Shown: positions 1 through 12,294, counted from the first letter of the stretch. The stretch is DNA of 64,000 nucleotides from Lotus japonicus (GCF_012489685.1 NC_080041.1:36445780-36509779); one strand, 5' to 3'. Numbers and translations are program-made. Notes: generated from the letters alone by a model not told the origin.

Positions 1-253
1 TGTAGTTAAACTAGATAAAATGCATTAAATATGTCTTGAATCAAAATAAACTTCTAAAATTACCCTTTATTATTAGTGTTGGAAAGTGGGAAAAAGAAAG
101 AATAATTAATGAGACACATTTTACAAGTTAGAATTAATAAAGGCATCATTGGAAAAAAATAATTAATATAGCTCAAACTTTCATTTGGTTCTTATAAAAA
201 AGGACCAAGATTTTTCTTCTCTTTCATGCTTATAAATAGGACCGGAGGGAGTA
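1..253. mobile_element. Partial Stowaway-like MITE at the window edge
   Basis: The stretch ends at 239-251 with GGACCGGAGGGAG followed by TA, the reverse complement of the CTCCCTCCGGTCC terminus typical of Stowaway-like MITEs. The inside is AT-rich and non-coding. The opposite terminus is not in the window, so length and the TA target duplication cannot be confirmed. It lies just downstream of the MYB gene's stop codon. Confidence 0.45.
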
Positions 254-295
254 AATGATAAAGGTAAACTGGAAAATCATTACTAAATTCAGGAC

Positions 296-2122
296 TCAGT
301 AGTTGGAAGGTTCCTCCATAAGGTGAGGAAAACTTAGAAACATCTCATTTTCTTGATCAAGCATGGCTTCTAGGAATGAAATGTCAGAGGATGATGACAT
401 AGCCTCTTTCTTGTTCCAACTTTGACTTGTCACATTCTCCATTTGACTTACCATGTCATTTGACATGAATCCACCCACAATTTCTTGTTCTTGGTCATCA
501 CCTGTTTGTGCAAAGACCTCTTCTAGAAGGAAGTCATTCCAGCTGAAGGGTACAGGTAAGGCTTCTTGTGCTGAAGTGGAACAAGTGGAAGAAGCAGATG
601 GTGATGAAGTTTTTGACAAGCTAGCTTCACCTTCTTCATATATAGATGTTGGCAGAACAGTCTCATTCTCTAAGTCTATGTAATTTGAGGCACCAGGCAC
701 TATTATCATTGGGAGGTTATCACTGGGAATACTTGTGCTGATTGAAAAGCTATTTCCAATTGTTTCCATTTTGGGTGGCTGATTTGGTTGGTTATTGGTG
801 TTTCTAGATCCTTGTGGCATTGTTTGATATGACTCTGATCTTAATTGGATTGCATTCTTGAAGTCTTTGTCGAAAGACCCAATTGGGGAACTTGGTTTCT
901 GGCTACCACCAATGTTTCCATAGTCAGCAATGAGTTTAGAGAATGGTTTGTGAGTAACAGGGTCTATCCCCATTTGAGAAAGCTTCTTTTTCAGCTTTGA
1001 GTTCCAGTAGTTCTTTACATCATTGTCTGTTCTCCCAGGAAGCTGTTGGGCTATTATAAACCACCTGTTACAGGTATAAACATTGCCATCATTTATTCTA
1101 ATGCCCCATACAAAAAACCTGAAAGTTTAGCAAAAAAGCACTTTGTGCGTGTCCTAGTACAATTGATTCTAGAATCAAAATCAATTATGTGGAGAAGCTT
1201 CTGTGAGTAGCTTTTGGGTGGCAGAATTGATTCTGACAAAAGAGAAATTGATCCAAACATGTTAGAACTCACTGAAAACTGAAAAAGGAATTGGTATATT
1301 TTGCTTAGGAAGTTGATCCAAAAAGGAAAGATTATTGTTTAGCTTAGTAGAAGCATGTAACACCATTTGAGACAGACAAAACAAACAGCCTAGCAAAAGT
1401 TATAAAGTTTTTATTAGCACCTCTCTTTGTCTTGCTAAGAAATAAGATTAACTCCACATTACTGGTATACAAACTTCAGATTATGTACCACATAATAACA
1501 AAGAAAACAGAAATGATTCTCTATGTTTTTAGCATATTAAATAAGCTAACAAGAAAGCATATGATATATGACCATGATAGGACAAAGGTAAAAGAGGGTT
1601 GCATTGAGTCACAAAATAATTCAGAAGTAGAAGTCAGCAAGATCTGGTTGAAGATTTGTATCATGTTTGGAAATCCTTCTACGAGTAATTTTAAAGACAA
1701 ATTAATTTTGAGGAGAAACTTATGGGTGCAGAATTGATTCTATTAGCCCACATTACTCACCTGCTACCTATGGCTGCGTGAAGCTTGATGATTAGATCTT
1801 CTTCTTGGGGTGTGAATCCATCCTGCTCAAGATCATGCTTGAGATAGTTAGTCCACCTAAGCCTGCAACTTTTTCCACACCTCTTAAGCCCTGTATATAG
1901 CCTCAAATACAAAAATACATAGTTAAAAAGAAGAAATCCGAGTTATAGAAATTCCATAAACTTGAAAGTTTCAAATAAAAATCTCTGACCAGATTTTTTG
2001 GGGACAGAAGTCCAATTACTAGATCCATGCTTTGAGACAAATGGAAGTACCATTCCATCTTCTTCTGCAGACTGTACACCTCTACTGACACTGATTTTCT
2101 CACAGCATGGAGACTTCACCAT
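296..2122 (-). CDS. R2R3-MYB transcription factor, three exons
   Basis: Exons 2122-1990 (133 nt), 1890-1761 (130 nt) and 1064-296 (769 nt) join in frame to a 343-residue nuclear DNA-binding protein. The first two exon lengths and phases are the canonical R2R3-MYB ones. R2 contains [10 protein letters not shown] and [15 protein letters not shown]3 contains [30 protein letters not shown] and YW. The stretch after R3, [20 protein letters not shown], is shared with the MYB35/TDF1 and MYB80 anther (tapetum) clades, so a role there is an inference. The first conserved Trp of R2 is Gln17 (codon CAG), which is unusual. The acidic, Ser-rich C-terminus is otherwise featureless. The second intron is about 700 nt. 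The start is the ATG at 2122 (MVKSPCCEK), matching the family N-terminus. Confidence 0.92.
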
Positions 2123-3009
2123 TTTATCTACTAACCCAAGATCACATGTAATTTAAGGGCTTTCTAAAAGCACAAGAAAGATAAAGAAAATGTCAAATGG
2201 AGGTCTCTTATGCACCCTTCAAATAAATTGTTGTGCAAACACTCTTTGGGAGGCAAGAGAGTATGGGGGTGGGTTTAAAGGCATCACAAGCATGGAAGCA
2301 GGGAAAGAAAGCATGAGACTTTGTTAGAAAAACTTAATTTGCATGATTATTGTGTTATCATTCACAACAAACAAGTTCAGTTAGAGGTATGAAATAAAGA
2401 TTACACCACTTTCTAACACAGCAATAATCACACAATTGTCCCATGGGCATTTTGAAATCAGGTTTGAATCCGGTGAGTTATTTGGTTAAACTTAGATTTT
2501 TTTTTTGGTTACAGGTTAAACTTAGATTAAATGTGTTGGGTTAAATTATGATTAAAATAGTTTGGTTGGTTCTTTGTCTAAAATAAAATGACTAAATCTG
2601 GTTTTTAATACGTCCTCACAAGTTTGATGAGAGTACTTCTTTAAGCTAAACTCAACTAATCAAATAGATAGGATTTTAGATCTTTTCAAGTGTTTTCTTT
2701 TAAAATTTGAACAGTCAATTTTACATGATAAATATTACAAAACCTTTAATTAAGAACAAGTATTATTAATTTTCCTTTAAATTTTACATCGCTAGTACTA
2801 CGTAGTATGCATCGTACCGTCATTGAAATCAATAATTGCATACTTCCTAAGTACTCAGAACTTGTCCTTAAATACTTAGAAATGTTGTTTTGAAGTCAGC
2901 ATCATCTTGATATATAGAGTTTCAGAATGTGGTTTTTTTAATACTTTGTTCTATTTTATTTTATTTTATTTTATAGAGACATCTCCGTTTCATGATGCAT
3001 AGTTGCATA
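2123..3009. other. Upstream region of the MYB gene, no gene seen
   Basis: AT-rich DNA between the MYB start and the Tat retrotransposon. I see no coding segment. It contains one micro-insertion: 15 bases (2499-2513, T-run plus GGTTACA) between two copies of GGTTAAACTTAGATT (2484-2498 and 2514-2528). A short TTTTA repeat lies near 2950. The MYB promoter must lie here, but no convincing TATA box was identified. Confidence 0.6.
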
Positions 3010-3014
3010 CAAAT

Positions 3015-3382
3015 TGTTCTGTACTAGGGAGATCTGACGTCGGAAACTGACAGAAAGTAAACCCTAGCAGAGTACTAAAAATATCACAAAAGGAATATTC
3101 TCATTAAATGTTCAAAAGGTACTTTTTACAAGGGGTTGACCTCTCCTTTTATAGAGGGAATGATCATAACGTGGACTTTCTCTGTACTTGGGCCTGACAA
3201 CCGGGGCCCAAGCCTCTATACATATAAGACAAAACTAAAGGAATCTTCCAGCTGGCGCGTGGACCCATACAAAAGAAGGGCGGGCTTCGACGTTGTTCCA
3301 CAAACCCCGCCATGGCCGCTTTCGTTCATCTAAATGCTCGATTTGGGCGGGAATAAGGGATACTTATGTCCCGCCCAGTCCA
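3015..3382 (-). repeat. 3' LTR of the Tat element
   Basis: In element orientation it begins TGGACTGGGCGGG and ends AGAACA, so it has TG...CA termini. It is nearly identical to 12295-12662. Its outer boundary is set by the CAAAT duplication at 3010-3014. Confidence 0.93.
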
Positions 3383-3395
3383 CATGCCCCCAAGA
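3383..3395 (-). other. Polypurine tract of the Tat element
   Basis: On the minus strand, TTGGGGGCATG lies immediately before the 3' LTR. This is the expected place and composition for the plus-strand primer. Confidence 0.6.
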
Positions 3396-3866
3396 CATGA
3401 GGCTTAAGTAAGTTGAGTCGAAATGTCTTTATACGTTGCTTCGTCGCCTGCCTTTATCATTTACCTCGTTCTTCTGATAATTGTGTCGCCGTTCTTTCAT
3501 TTGTGTAGGTGACATGAGACTTAGGTTCCTTGAGCCGAGACGTCTTTACAGTATATCGCCATTATTTGTAGTCATGGGCCTGTCATCGCATTCTTGCCTA
3601 TGAATTCTCGCCCTTTTCATGTTCCTTTATATGTCGCCATTGTTTATCTTTGTCGATACATCGCCGTTATCACACCTGTCAATCACGTCTTTTCAACTGA
3701 CGCACGTATCCTTCTTTTCCGGGATTTTGTTATCATTTGCCATAAATGCAGTTGTGCGTCTCGAGGAGTTATGTCTTTTCGTTTCATACCTTTTCAAATT
3801 TCAAATCCCACGATCCCACGACCTTTCACAATCTTTCCCACTCATTCTCTCTCTTCCCTTTTCTTC

Positions 3867-3874
3867 TATAAATA
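3867..3874 (+). promoter_or_regulatory. TATA box of the antisense gene
   Basis: TATAAATA lies in a pyrimidine-rich stretch about 285 bp before the likely start codon at 4151, on the strand opposite to gag-pol. A 5'-leader intron (4051-4150; donor CCG/GTGAGT, acceptor TTACCCAG) would bring the cap site close to the ATG after splicing. Confidence 0.55.
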
Positions 3875-4150
3875 CCCTTTTCACCTTTCACTTTTCACTT
3901 TTCTGGAAACCTTCGTTCCGAAAACTTTTCATCGCAGCTTTCCCTCTCTTCTTTGTTCTCCGGTGAACCTTGCTCACTCCGGCCGTCGTCATTGCGCGGT
4001 GCTCCCCCATCACCGACGTTCTCTTTACTCAATCCTCCGCTTCTTCCTCCGGTGAGTCCTTCCCCTTTCTCTTTTCTTGACACTGTGTCTTCTTCTTTTT
4101 TTTTGTGTTTGGACCTGTTCATCTTTTTTATTTTTATGAAATTACCCAGT

Positions 4151-6281
4151 ATGTCGACACAAAATTTTAGCATTTCCTCTTTAGAACTCACTTCCCCTTC
4201 TACGGAGGGGGAAGTTTCTGCCCCCACCGTCATCGAAATTCAATCCTCGCCTTCCACTCACGAGGATTCCGGTCCCGCCGGCTCCGTAGACTCAATTCTC
4301 TCCTCTAATGGAGAGTTGTCTTCACCTGAATGGCGTTCAAACGCGCATTTAGTTGAAGATAAGTGTCTCTGGCATTCTATCTGGAGCAGCGTTGGGAGCA
4401 TTAATTCGCTTCGAATATCTCCCCAAGGGTTCACGAAAATAAACCCCGCCACCTCCAATAATGAAGACCTTCAGTTGAATGTTCTTCCATGTGGCGAGGA
4501 TGATTGCGTTCTTTTGCGCAAAGAGCCAGCCGATGGATCGCCTGATTTCTTTTTTGTTTATGGTTATTTCTTCTTAGACTTGAATATCAAGCTTCCATTC
4601 TCGCCTTTTATATGTCACATTCTTTCTTTTCTAAATGTGGCGCCTTGCCAACTCCAACCCAACGCCTGGGGTTTTATCCGCTGCTTTGAAATTCTTTGTG
4701 AACATTTGAGTTTCACTCCGACCTACCCCTTGTTTTTCCTTTTTTATAAGTCAGTCACCACTAAACCGACTTCGGTGAAATGGGTTCCCCTTTTGGCCCG
4801 TAAGAACATGAGCCGGTTCACCGCCCTTAAAAGCCATTACAAAGTATGGCAGAAAAAATATTTCAAAGTTATGGAATCGCCCGAGATAAAGAACTTGTTC
4901 CGAGATTCTGACAATAATCCCCTCTTCCCTTTTTACTGGACAAAAAACCCTCGCCGGAAAATATCCGTTTCATATGACGCCTTGGATGAATCTGAGCAAG
5001 GCATCGCCGATTACCTTCGCACACTACCAGTAATCTCTGGTCATGACTTGATTGAGGCGTCGAAATCCGGCACTTTAAATCAATTTTTTAGTAAGTCTAT
5101 AATCTTGCACATAATTTGCCTTTCTTTTTGTGCATGTGCTTTATCTAACTAATACTTTCCATGTAGCTACGATGGGAAAAGGCAAGGTTGACACTAACCC
5201 CTTGAAGCTGAAGGATTACCTCGCCCAGTCTGCTGCGGCGGCCAAGAAAAGGGCCGCCGATAATGAACAGAAGAAAAAGAATGAAGATGCCTCGGGCTCT
5301 GATACCGTCAGGGACCCCAAACGCCAAAGAACCTCAGGCTCTGCTGGTGGTAAACATTCTCATCAATCAGCTGGCGAGGCTTCCAAAAGGCAGCCTGCAG
5401 AGAAAAAGAAGGGACACGACGCTGTCCCGCCACCTCACCAGGATTCAAGCTTGCTGATTAACCGCCCGCCAACTCCATTTAGCCAAGCTGGCACTAGCTC
5501 AGCCATTGGTGGCGAGGCTCCTCCCCCCTTGCTGAGTTTAAATGATCCTCACTTCAACGGGTTGGACTTCATGACCCGTACTTTTGACAATCGGGTCCAC
5601 AAAGACATTTCCGGTCAAGGTCCCCCAAACATTGCTTCCTTGGCCATATTTCATGCACTTTCCGCTGCCAGCACGGTGGCGGGAATGGCCCAGTGCGTGA
5701 AAGAAGTGATTTCAGCCAAGAATCGTCTCGAGAAGAAGGCAGCCGATTATAAAACCGCCTATGAGCGAGCTAAGGCTGATGCTGAGACCGCCAATAAGAA
5801 GCTGACATCTGCTGAGGAAAAGTGCACTAAGTTAACTGCTGATCTGGCGGCTTCTGACCTGCTTCTTCAGAAGACCAAGTCTCTAAAAGAAGCCATCAAT
5901 GATAAGCACACTGCTGTTCAAGCCAAGTGCCAAAAACTGGAAAAGAAGTACGAACGCCTGAATGCTTCCATCTTAGGGCGTGCTTCTCTTCAGTTTGCTC
6001 AAGGCTTTCTGGCGGCCAAAGAGCAGATTAGTGTGGTTGAGCCGGGCTTTGATCTTTCCCGCATTGGGTGGCTAAAGGAGATCAAGGATGGTCAAGTGGT
6101 TGGTGATGACGACATTAGCCTCGACCTCCTTCCTCAATTCAATGATGAAAGTGAGTCTAAAGAAGAAGAAAGTGATGGCGGGGATAGAAATGAGCGGAAC
6201 AAGGATAAGGATCAAGAGAAGGAAGACCCTCAAATTGGAGCAAGCCAGGGAAACGACGCCAACAATGATAATGTAGCTTGA
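4151..6281 (+). CDS. Antisense accessory protein of Tat element (putative gypsy-type transposon family, PF04195-like)
   Basis: Exons 4151-5090 and 5167-6281, split by a 76-nt GT-AG intron, encode 684 residues without interruption. The N-terminal half has a conserved block with FFFVYGYFF, LNIKLPFSPFICH and NAWGFIRCFEILC, which I recognise as the plant family annotated as putative gypsy-type transposon protein. The C-terminal half begins with a Lys/Arg-rich region, has a predicted coiled coil at about residues 495-585 (alternating KKLTSAEEKCTKL-like heptads), and ends in an acidic, Glu/Asp-rich tail. I chose MSTQ (4151) as the start because a leader intron ends right before it; an upstream in-frame Met at 4136 falls inside that intron. 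Function is unknown. Its integrity contrasts with the broken gag-pol of the same element. Confidence 0.8.
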
Positions 6282-6780
6282 ATTTGTAATTTGTTTTTAT
6301 TTTGTTTAAGTCAATTTTTTCTTTGGGCCTTGCCCTTTTGTTTGTCATCATTCGCAATCATGTACGGGCGTCGCCCCCCTTTTTTTTTACCTTTAATGCA
6401 GACCACTTTAAGTTCAGTCGTTGTTATCTTGAGTTGTTACCAACTTTTGTTGTTACTTAGGTCTATATACCTCAGTCGATTTTTCGACGAGGCTTGGTTT
6501 CTAGTGGCCACTAGAATTGCCAAGGCTTGCAATATTGGATGGCGATACTTTCTTATTCCGAAAGGTTTATTCGCGGTATTATATACCTTGATACGATTTA
6601 CTTTGCATAAACTCGTAATATAAATTAAAAAATTAAAAAGTAACTTCTGTTGAAATAATCTTCATTTCTCTTTCATACATGAGAACAATTGTCTCTATTC
6701 TTTTTACATGCCGCCTCATTAAAAACCTCTCCAAAGAAAGGAAAAAAGAGTGCGGCTTCATTCACCTTTGGTTGTTTCTA
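6282..6780. other. Spacer between antisense gene and integrase end
   Basis: About 500 bp between the two convergent stop codons. It would be the shared 3' untranslated region. No further reading frame of note is present. Confidence 0.6.
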
Positions 6781-9621
6781 TTAACTAAAATACTGCTTTA
6801 GATGAGAGGCGTTCCATGTTCGTGGAACCTTTTGACCATTTAGTTGTTCCAACTTATAAGCTCCTCCTCCAACATCGCCTATAATCCTGTAAGGCCCGCC
6901 CCAGTTGGGTGAAAGTTTGTTGTGTTTATCGGGTATTGTATTTTTTCGGAGCACTAAGTCTCCTACCCTCATTTTTCTTGGCACTACTTTCGTTGAGAAT
7001 TTTCTTGCAACCTTCACTTTTCCCGCCTCATTCCTTATGTGAGCCTCACGTTGTTCCTCGGGCAGCATGATTAGATTTGTTATTAAATTTTCCCCGTTGT
7101 CATTCTCATTAAACCGAGCCACTCGCCAATTTTGGTTTTCAATTTCCACTGGGAGCATGGCGTCAGTCCCATAAGTTAAACGATACAGGGTTTCCTTTGT
7201 GCTTGACTGTTCAGTGGTGTTGTATGCCCAAAGAACGCCTGGTAGTTCCTCCGCCCAAAGCCCTTTTGCTTCATCCAGTTTCTTCTTTAAACCTTTCAGG
7301 ATAACCTTGTTAGCCGATTCAGCCTGCCCATTGGTTTGTGGATGTTCTACAGAGGCAAATCGCATCTCGATTCCCATTTCTGTACAAAATTCCCGGGTAA
7401 CACTACTTGTGAATTGTGTTCCATTATCCATTACTAATGCCATGGGGACCCCAAATCTACAAACAATCCTTCGCCACAAGAAACTCCTGACCTTGGCGGC
7501 CGTGATAGTTGCCACTGCCTCGGCTTCTATCCATTTAGTGAAGTAATCAACCGCCACGATGATACACTTCATTTGTGCCTTCGCTACTGGGAATGGTCCC
7601 AAAATGTCAGTCCCCCACATAGCAAATGGCCAAGGCGCCATCATGGTTGTTAATTCTTCTGGCGGAGCCTTGTATAAGTCAGAGAAGACTTGGCATTTTT
7701 CACATTTCTTAACATACTCCAGACAGTCCTTCTTCATTGTCGGCCAATAAAATCCAGCTCTCACAATTTTTACCGCCAAGGATTTCCCGCCTATATGGCT
7801 TGAACAAACACCTTCATGGACTTCCGCCATTATTCCATGGGCGTCCTTGGTGTCAACGCATTTGAGCATAGGAGACATAATTCCCCGCCGATACAACTCA
7901 CCATCCACCACTGTGTAAAAGCTGGCTTCCCTTCGTTTTGCTCTTGTGTTCACATCGTCATCCTTTGGAGGGTTTTCTAGGAAGATCTTGATTGACTCCA
8001 TCCAAGAAGGCTCGCCCTCACTTACTGACTTGACTGCTTTCAACTTTATTTCTACCAAATCAATGCTCGGGCGAGGCAGGGTTTCCTGAATGACTGTTTG
8101 GTAATTGCCCAATCTCCTTGTGCTTGCCAATTTCGCTAACACATCTGCCCTCTCATTTTGTCCCCTCGGGACATGTTCTATCTTAATTTCTTTGACCTCC
8201 ATCATCAATCTGCGCACCACTTCCAAGTATTTGGAAAGTTGCGGATCCTTTACTTGGTACTCGCCTTTCACCTGTTTAACCACTAACTGCGAATCTCCCT
8301 TGATAAATAACTTTTGGACCCCCAGCTCAATGGCTAGCCTTAAGCCGACGATCAAAGCCTCATACTCAGATTGATTGTTGCTCGCCTTGAACTCGAACTT
8401 TAGAGACTGTTCAATGATCATTTTGTCTGGACTTTCAATTGTTATCCCAGCCCCACTTCCAGTGTTATTAGAGGATCCATCCACAGATAGGACCCATTCT
8501 CCTCGAGTCTTCTCGCCTTCCGTGGGTGTTAATTCCGCCACGAAGTCGATCAAACTTTGAACTGTGACTTGGCCCCTAGGCTCATATTGTATATCATATT
8601 CTGACAATTCCACTGACCAGCTAACCAATCGCCCTGATAAATCAGGCTTCTGAAGTACTTGTCTTAAGGGGACATCAGTTTTAACTTTGACTTGGAAACT
8701 TTGGAAATAAGGCCTGAGGCGCCTCGCAGTTTTCAGAATCGCCAATGCAGCCTTTTCAATTTTTTGGTACCGCAACTCTGCCCCCTGTAAAGTATGGCTC
8801 ACGAAATATATAACTTTCTGCTTTTTTCCCTCTTCCTGGAGCAACACTGTACTCACCGCCTTGTCAGTAACTGCTAGATAGAGCACTAATGGAATGCCTG
8901 GTGTTGGCTTGGAAAGTACTGGTAATGTGGCCAATGACTCTTTTAATTTGGTAAAAGCTTGTTCGCATTCCTCTGTCCACTGAAACTTTGAATTCTTTTT
9001 TAAGCATGTGAAGAATGGGGTCGCTTTGTCACCCGCCATTGGCAAGAAACGTGACAAGGCGGCCATTCGGCCTGTCAAACGTTGAACTTCTTTGACACTT
9101 GTTGGGCTTTTCATCTCCAAGATCGCCCTACCCTTATCAGGATTCACTTCTATTCCTCTCGATGTCAACATGAATCCCAAGAACTTTCCTCCCTGGATCC
9201 CAAAAGAACACTTCTCAGGATTCAACTTCATTTGATATGTTCTTAATTGAGCAAACGCTTCCTTAAGATCGCCGCCATGATCACTAGCCCTGGCGGACTT
9301 TACGATCATATCGTCCACATACACCTCCATATTCCTGCCCACTTGTTTTGAAAAGATTTTATCCATGAGCCGTTGGTACGTAGCTCCTGCATTCTTCAAA
9401 CCAAAAGGCATTGTCTTGTAACAATAATTCGCCTGATTCGTCATAAATGCTGTACTTTCCTCGTCCGAGGGATGCATCATGATTTGATTGTAGCCCGAGT
9501 AAGCATCCATGAGACTTAAAAGTTCATTCCCGGAAGCTCCATCCACAAGCTTATCAACATTGGGAAGTGGATACGAATCTTTGGGGCACACTTTGTTCAA
9601 GCTTGTGTAATCTGTGCACAT
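6781..9621 (-). pseudogene. Tat pol: reverse transcriptase, RNase H, archaeal-type RNase H, integrase
   Basis: A 946-codon open frame starting inside the reverse transcriptase. Seen in order: RT with LMDAYSGYNQ (Asp39) and YVDDMIV (101-104); Ty3-type RNase H at about 240-345; a second, archaeal-type RNase H at about 375-500 (SVDGSSNNTGSG with Asp381, SEYEAL with Glu421, KGDSQLV with Asp443); integrase zinc finger HHCC (about His602, His609, Cys640, Cys643) and DDE core (TDILGP Asp672, MDNGTQFTS Asp732, Glu768 in NGQAESAN). The C-terminus ends with the GPYRI- and NASHLKQYF-type segment usual for integrase tails. The frame itself is intact, but it is separated from protease by a frameshift in a T-run at 9640-9646, so the polyprotein cannot be made as one chain. 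Confidence 0.9.
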
Positions 9622-10627
9622 CCGCCATTTCCCATTGTCTTTTTTTGACCATCACAACATTGGCGAGCCATGTTGGATACTGCACCTCACGGATGAAGCT
9701 AGCCTTGATCAGTTTCTCAGTTTCTAATTGTACAGCCTTGTTTTTTTCTTCACTCATTCTTCGCCTTGGTTGGATGATTGGGGTCGCCCCTGGTCGTATG
9801 GCCAGTTTGTGAGTGATCACGTTGGTGTCAATCCCTGGTACGTCATTGATGGTCCACGCAAAGAGATCCAAATTGTCACCCAGCAGGGTGATCAATCTTT
9901 CTTCTTGCTCCTTTGTTAAACTGCTGCCAATTTTTAAAAATTTATCCTTGATTTGTACTTGCTTGGTTTCCTCCAAAGGTTGTGGGCGGAAATCATCAGC
10001 ATCGTCTCTTGGATCCAAACTAAATCCTTCTTGTGGAAAGATTTCCGTGATTCTGTGACTTTCTTTGGCGGCCTTACGCCCATAGAGCGCCACACTTTTT
10101 AAATAACATTCTCTTGCTGCGTTTTGGTCCACATGTAATACCCCAACCTTTCCATTGCAGGCTGGATATTTAACAGTCAAATGAGCAGTTGAAATGACCG
10201 CACATAGCTTGTTGAGGGTGTCTCGCCCCAGGAGTACATTGTAATTGGCTCTGCACGCCAAGACCAAGTACTTCACTTGAAATTTCTTTACAAACTCTCC
10301 TTCGCCAAAGGCAGTTGGTATTTCCACATATCCCCGTACAGTGACACGGTCCCCTGTAAATCCTACCAAGGTTCCTTTATACGGCCTCAAGTCTGATTCT
10401 TTTAGACCCAGGCGATCAAAGGCATCTCCATAAATGATATCCGCCGAAGACCCCTGGTCTAAAAACACTTTCTTCGTTACATAATTGTTAACCCTGATTG
10501 TTACCACAATTGGATCGTTGTCATGGGGAATCACATGCGCAAAGTCCTGAGGGGTAAATATGATAGGGGAGTGATTCACCCCACACTCGCTTTCGCTTGC
10601 CTCATGTACTGAGTGTACTGCCGCCAC
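9554..10627 (-). pseudogene. Tat pol: aspartic protease and N-terminal reverse transcriptase, frameshifted
   Basis: The protease active site is VFLDQGSSADI (Asp57). After it come the linker typical of Tat elements and the start of RT (NVVMVKK). From about 9646 onward the frame is wrong: the RT sequence continues in the frame of the downstream ORF, so the last ~30 residues of this ORF are spurious. The likely cause is a one-base change in the seven-T run at 9640-9646. Upstream, the same frame continues past a TGA stop (10673-10675) towards gag, which suggests that gag and pol were once one frame. Confidence 0.85.
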
Positions 10628-10719
10628 ATAGCGTTTTCTAGCCTTACTTGAAATTGCACCCCCTCCAAATCCTCATACAATAGATGAACATTCCCCAACA
10701 GGATCGCCCAACTCTTTAA

Positions 10720-12230
10720 CTATCTCCTTGCCTTTGCCTTTGTCCCCTTGGGTGATCCTAGCGACCTCTGCGTTGTTGTGTCTTTAACGAAGTTTGCCAA
10801 ATGACCAGCCTTAATCAAACGATCAATTTCCCGCCTTAAGTTCCAACAATTATCTGTCGTATGTCCCAACGCTTTATGGTACTCACACCACCTATTGGTA
10901 TCCACATTAGCTGGCGGCCGCCGTGGTGGTGGCGGATACTGTACAACGTTTGTCTGCCCAACTGCCCTTAAAATGGCACTCAAGGGTGCATTCAACTTAG
11001 TGAGTGGCGCTGGAGTTGGCGGAACACCATGCTGACCGGTTGTGGCTGTCGTGGGACCTTGAGAATTTCTGTGCCATGTATTCTGAAATCCGGGTTTGGA
11101 GTTTTGATATGGTCCCGGTCTTGGTACACGGGGGGTTTGCGCTACCCTGGTTTCCTTCCCCGCCTTGGGTTTCTCTTGTAGAACACCGCCAGATTGAGAC
11201 TGCTTGCGCCCTTCCTCTCTTTCTTGTTTCTTCTGATCATCTTGTTCAATCAATATGAATTCCTGAACACGAGCACGAAGATCCATCATATCCTTCGCCG
11301 GTCGCCTTGTTAGGTCTCGATTCAGATCTCCTGCCCGAAGGCCATTTTTGAAAGACGCTAGGCAAACATCCGGATTGTCTTCCTCCAATTGAACCGCCAT
11401 TTTACTAAATCGCGCCATGTAGTTCTTGAGCTTCTCCCCTGGCTGTTGATGTATGCTGATAAGATCAAACATGGTTGCCTTGGTAGTTTTATTGGCGGAG
11501 AATTGAGTTAGGAACTTTGTGGACAAATCAGTAAAATTGTCGATAGAGAAGGGCGGTTGACGGATGAACCATTGCATCGCCATCCCCTTGAATGTTGATG
11601 GTAACAACCTACACTTCACCTCATCTGTTGCTCCTCCAATAACCATTTTCGTATTAAAGTAACGCAAGTGTTCCATGGGGTCTGAGTCGCCTGAAAAGGC
11701 GTCCAAAGCCATCGTTTGCAGATGCTTTGGTATGCCCACCCTTGTGATGGCGGGAACAAAAGGCTGGAACTCAACAACGTCTTCAGCCTCGAGCCGTTAT
11801 TCTTGCTTATAGTCTTGTCGCTGGGTTAAATACTCCACCTGGCTTGCAATTGTTCATTCTGACTTTGCACTTTTTGCAAAGTATCCAACATCTGTTGCAA
11901 GGCCGCCGGAGTGATTCCCGTCACTACTTCTGGTGCTTTTCTCGGAACGCTGCTTTTGTAGTCGTCCAGATTCACGTATTCAGGCTGTGCTGATCGTCGC
12001 CTGACTCCTGGATCTGATCTAGCGATCAGATCTGAAGGTTTTCCCGGAGCAGCCTTCACCAACGACGCCGGTGACTGCGCCACCGAGTGAACCCCCGCCG
12101 AAGAAGCCTCCTGCTCCGGCTCTTGAGGTACTTCACGATTGTTGTACCGTCCACCGCCGCGGCCGCCGTGACGACCACCACCCCTCCGGCGATGATCGCG
12201 GCGGCCCCCACCACACGAACGAGTTTCCAT
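10720..12230 (-). pseudogene. Tat gag, broken
   Basis: Two ORFs (12230-11826 and 11739-10720) are parts of one gag. The N-terminal part is Arg/Gly-rich. The main part is a Retrotrans_gag domain (MEHLRYFNTKM, AMQWFIRQPPFSI, LKNYMARFSK) followed by a Pro-rich stretch and a single CCHC-like segment (WCEYHKALGHTTDNCWNL). Breaks: a frameshift at about 11830 and, in the continuing frame, a TAA stop at 11797-11799. A further frame change near 10740 separates gag from protease. Gag would form the cytoplasmic particle in an active relative. Confidence 0.85.
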
Positions 12231-12274
12231 GGATCTTAAATCGCACCTTCTATGTCAAGTAGTAGATCGAAGTA

Positions 12275-12294
12275 ATCCCCACAGACGGCGCCAA
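12275..12294 (-). other. Primer binding site of the Tat element
   Basis: Immediately inside the 5' LTR on the minus strand is TTGGCGCCGTCTGTGGGG. The same motif occurs at 15350 after another LTR remnant. I did not assign the priming tRNA. Confidence 0.75.

Noticed and set aside
1100..1745. Possible MITE in the second MYB intron (words like GCAGAATTGATTCT at both sides)
   Set aside because: The words recur, but I could not find paired termini or a target duplication.
3015..3384. LTR boundaries of 370 bp ending in CCACA for the Tat element
   Set aside because: Shared sequence extends two bases by chance; the 368-bp version leaves a perfect CAAAT duplication, the 370-bp one does not.
3594..4055. 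Frames at 3594-4055 on plus and 3895-4233 on minus
   Set aside because: Pyrimidine-rich promoter and leader of the antisense gene; no family resemblance.
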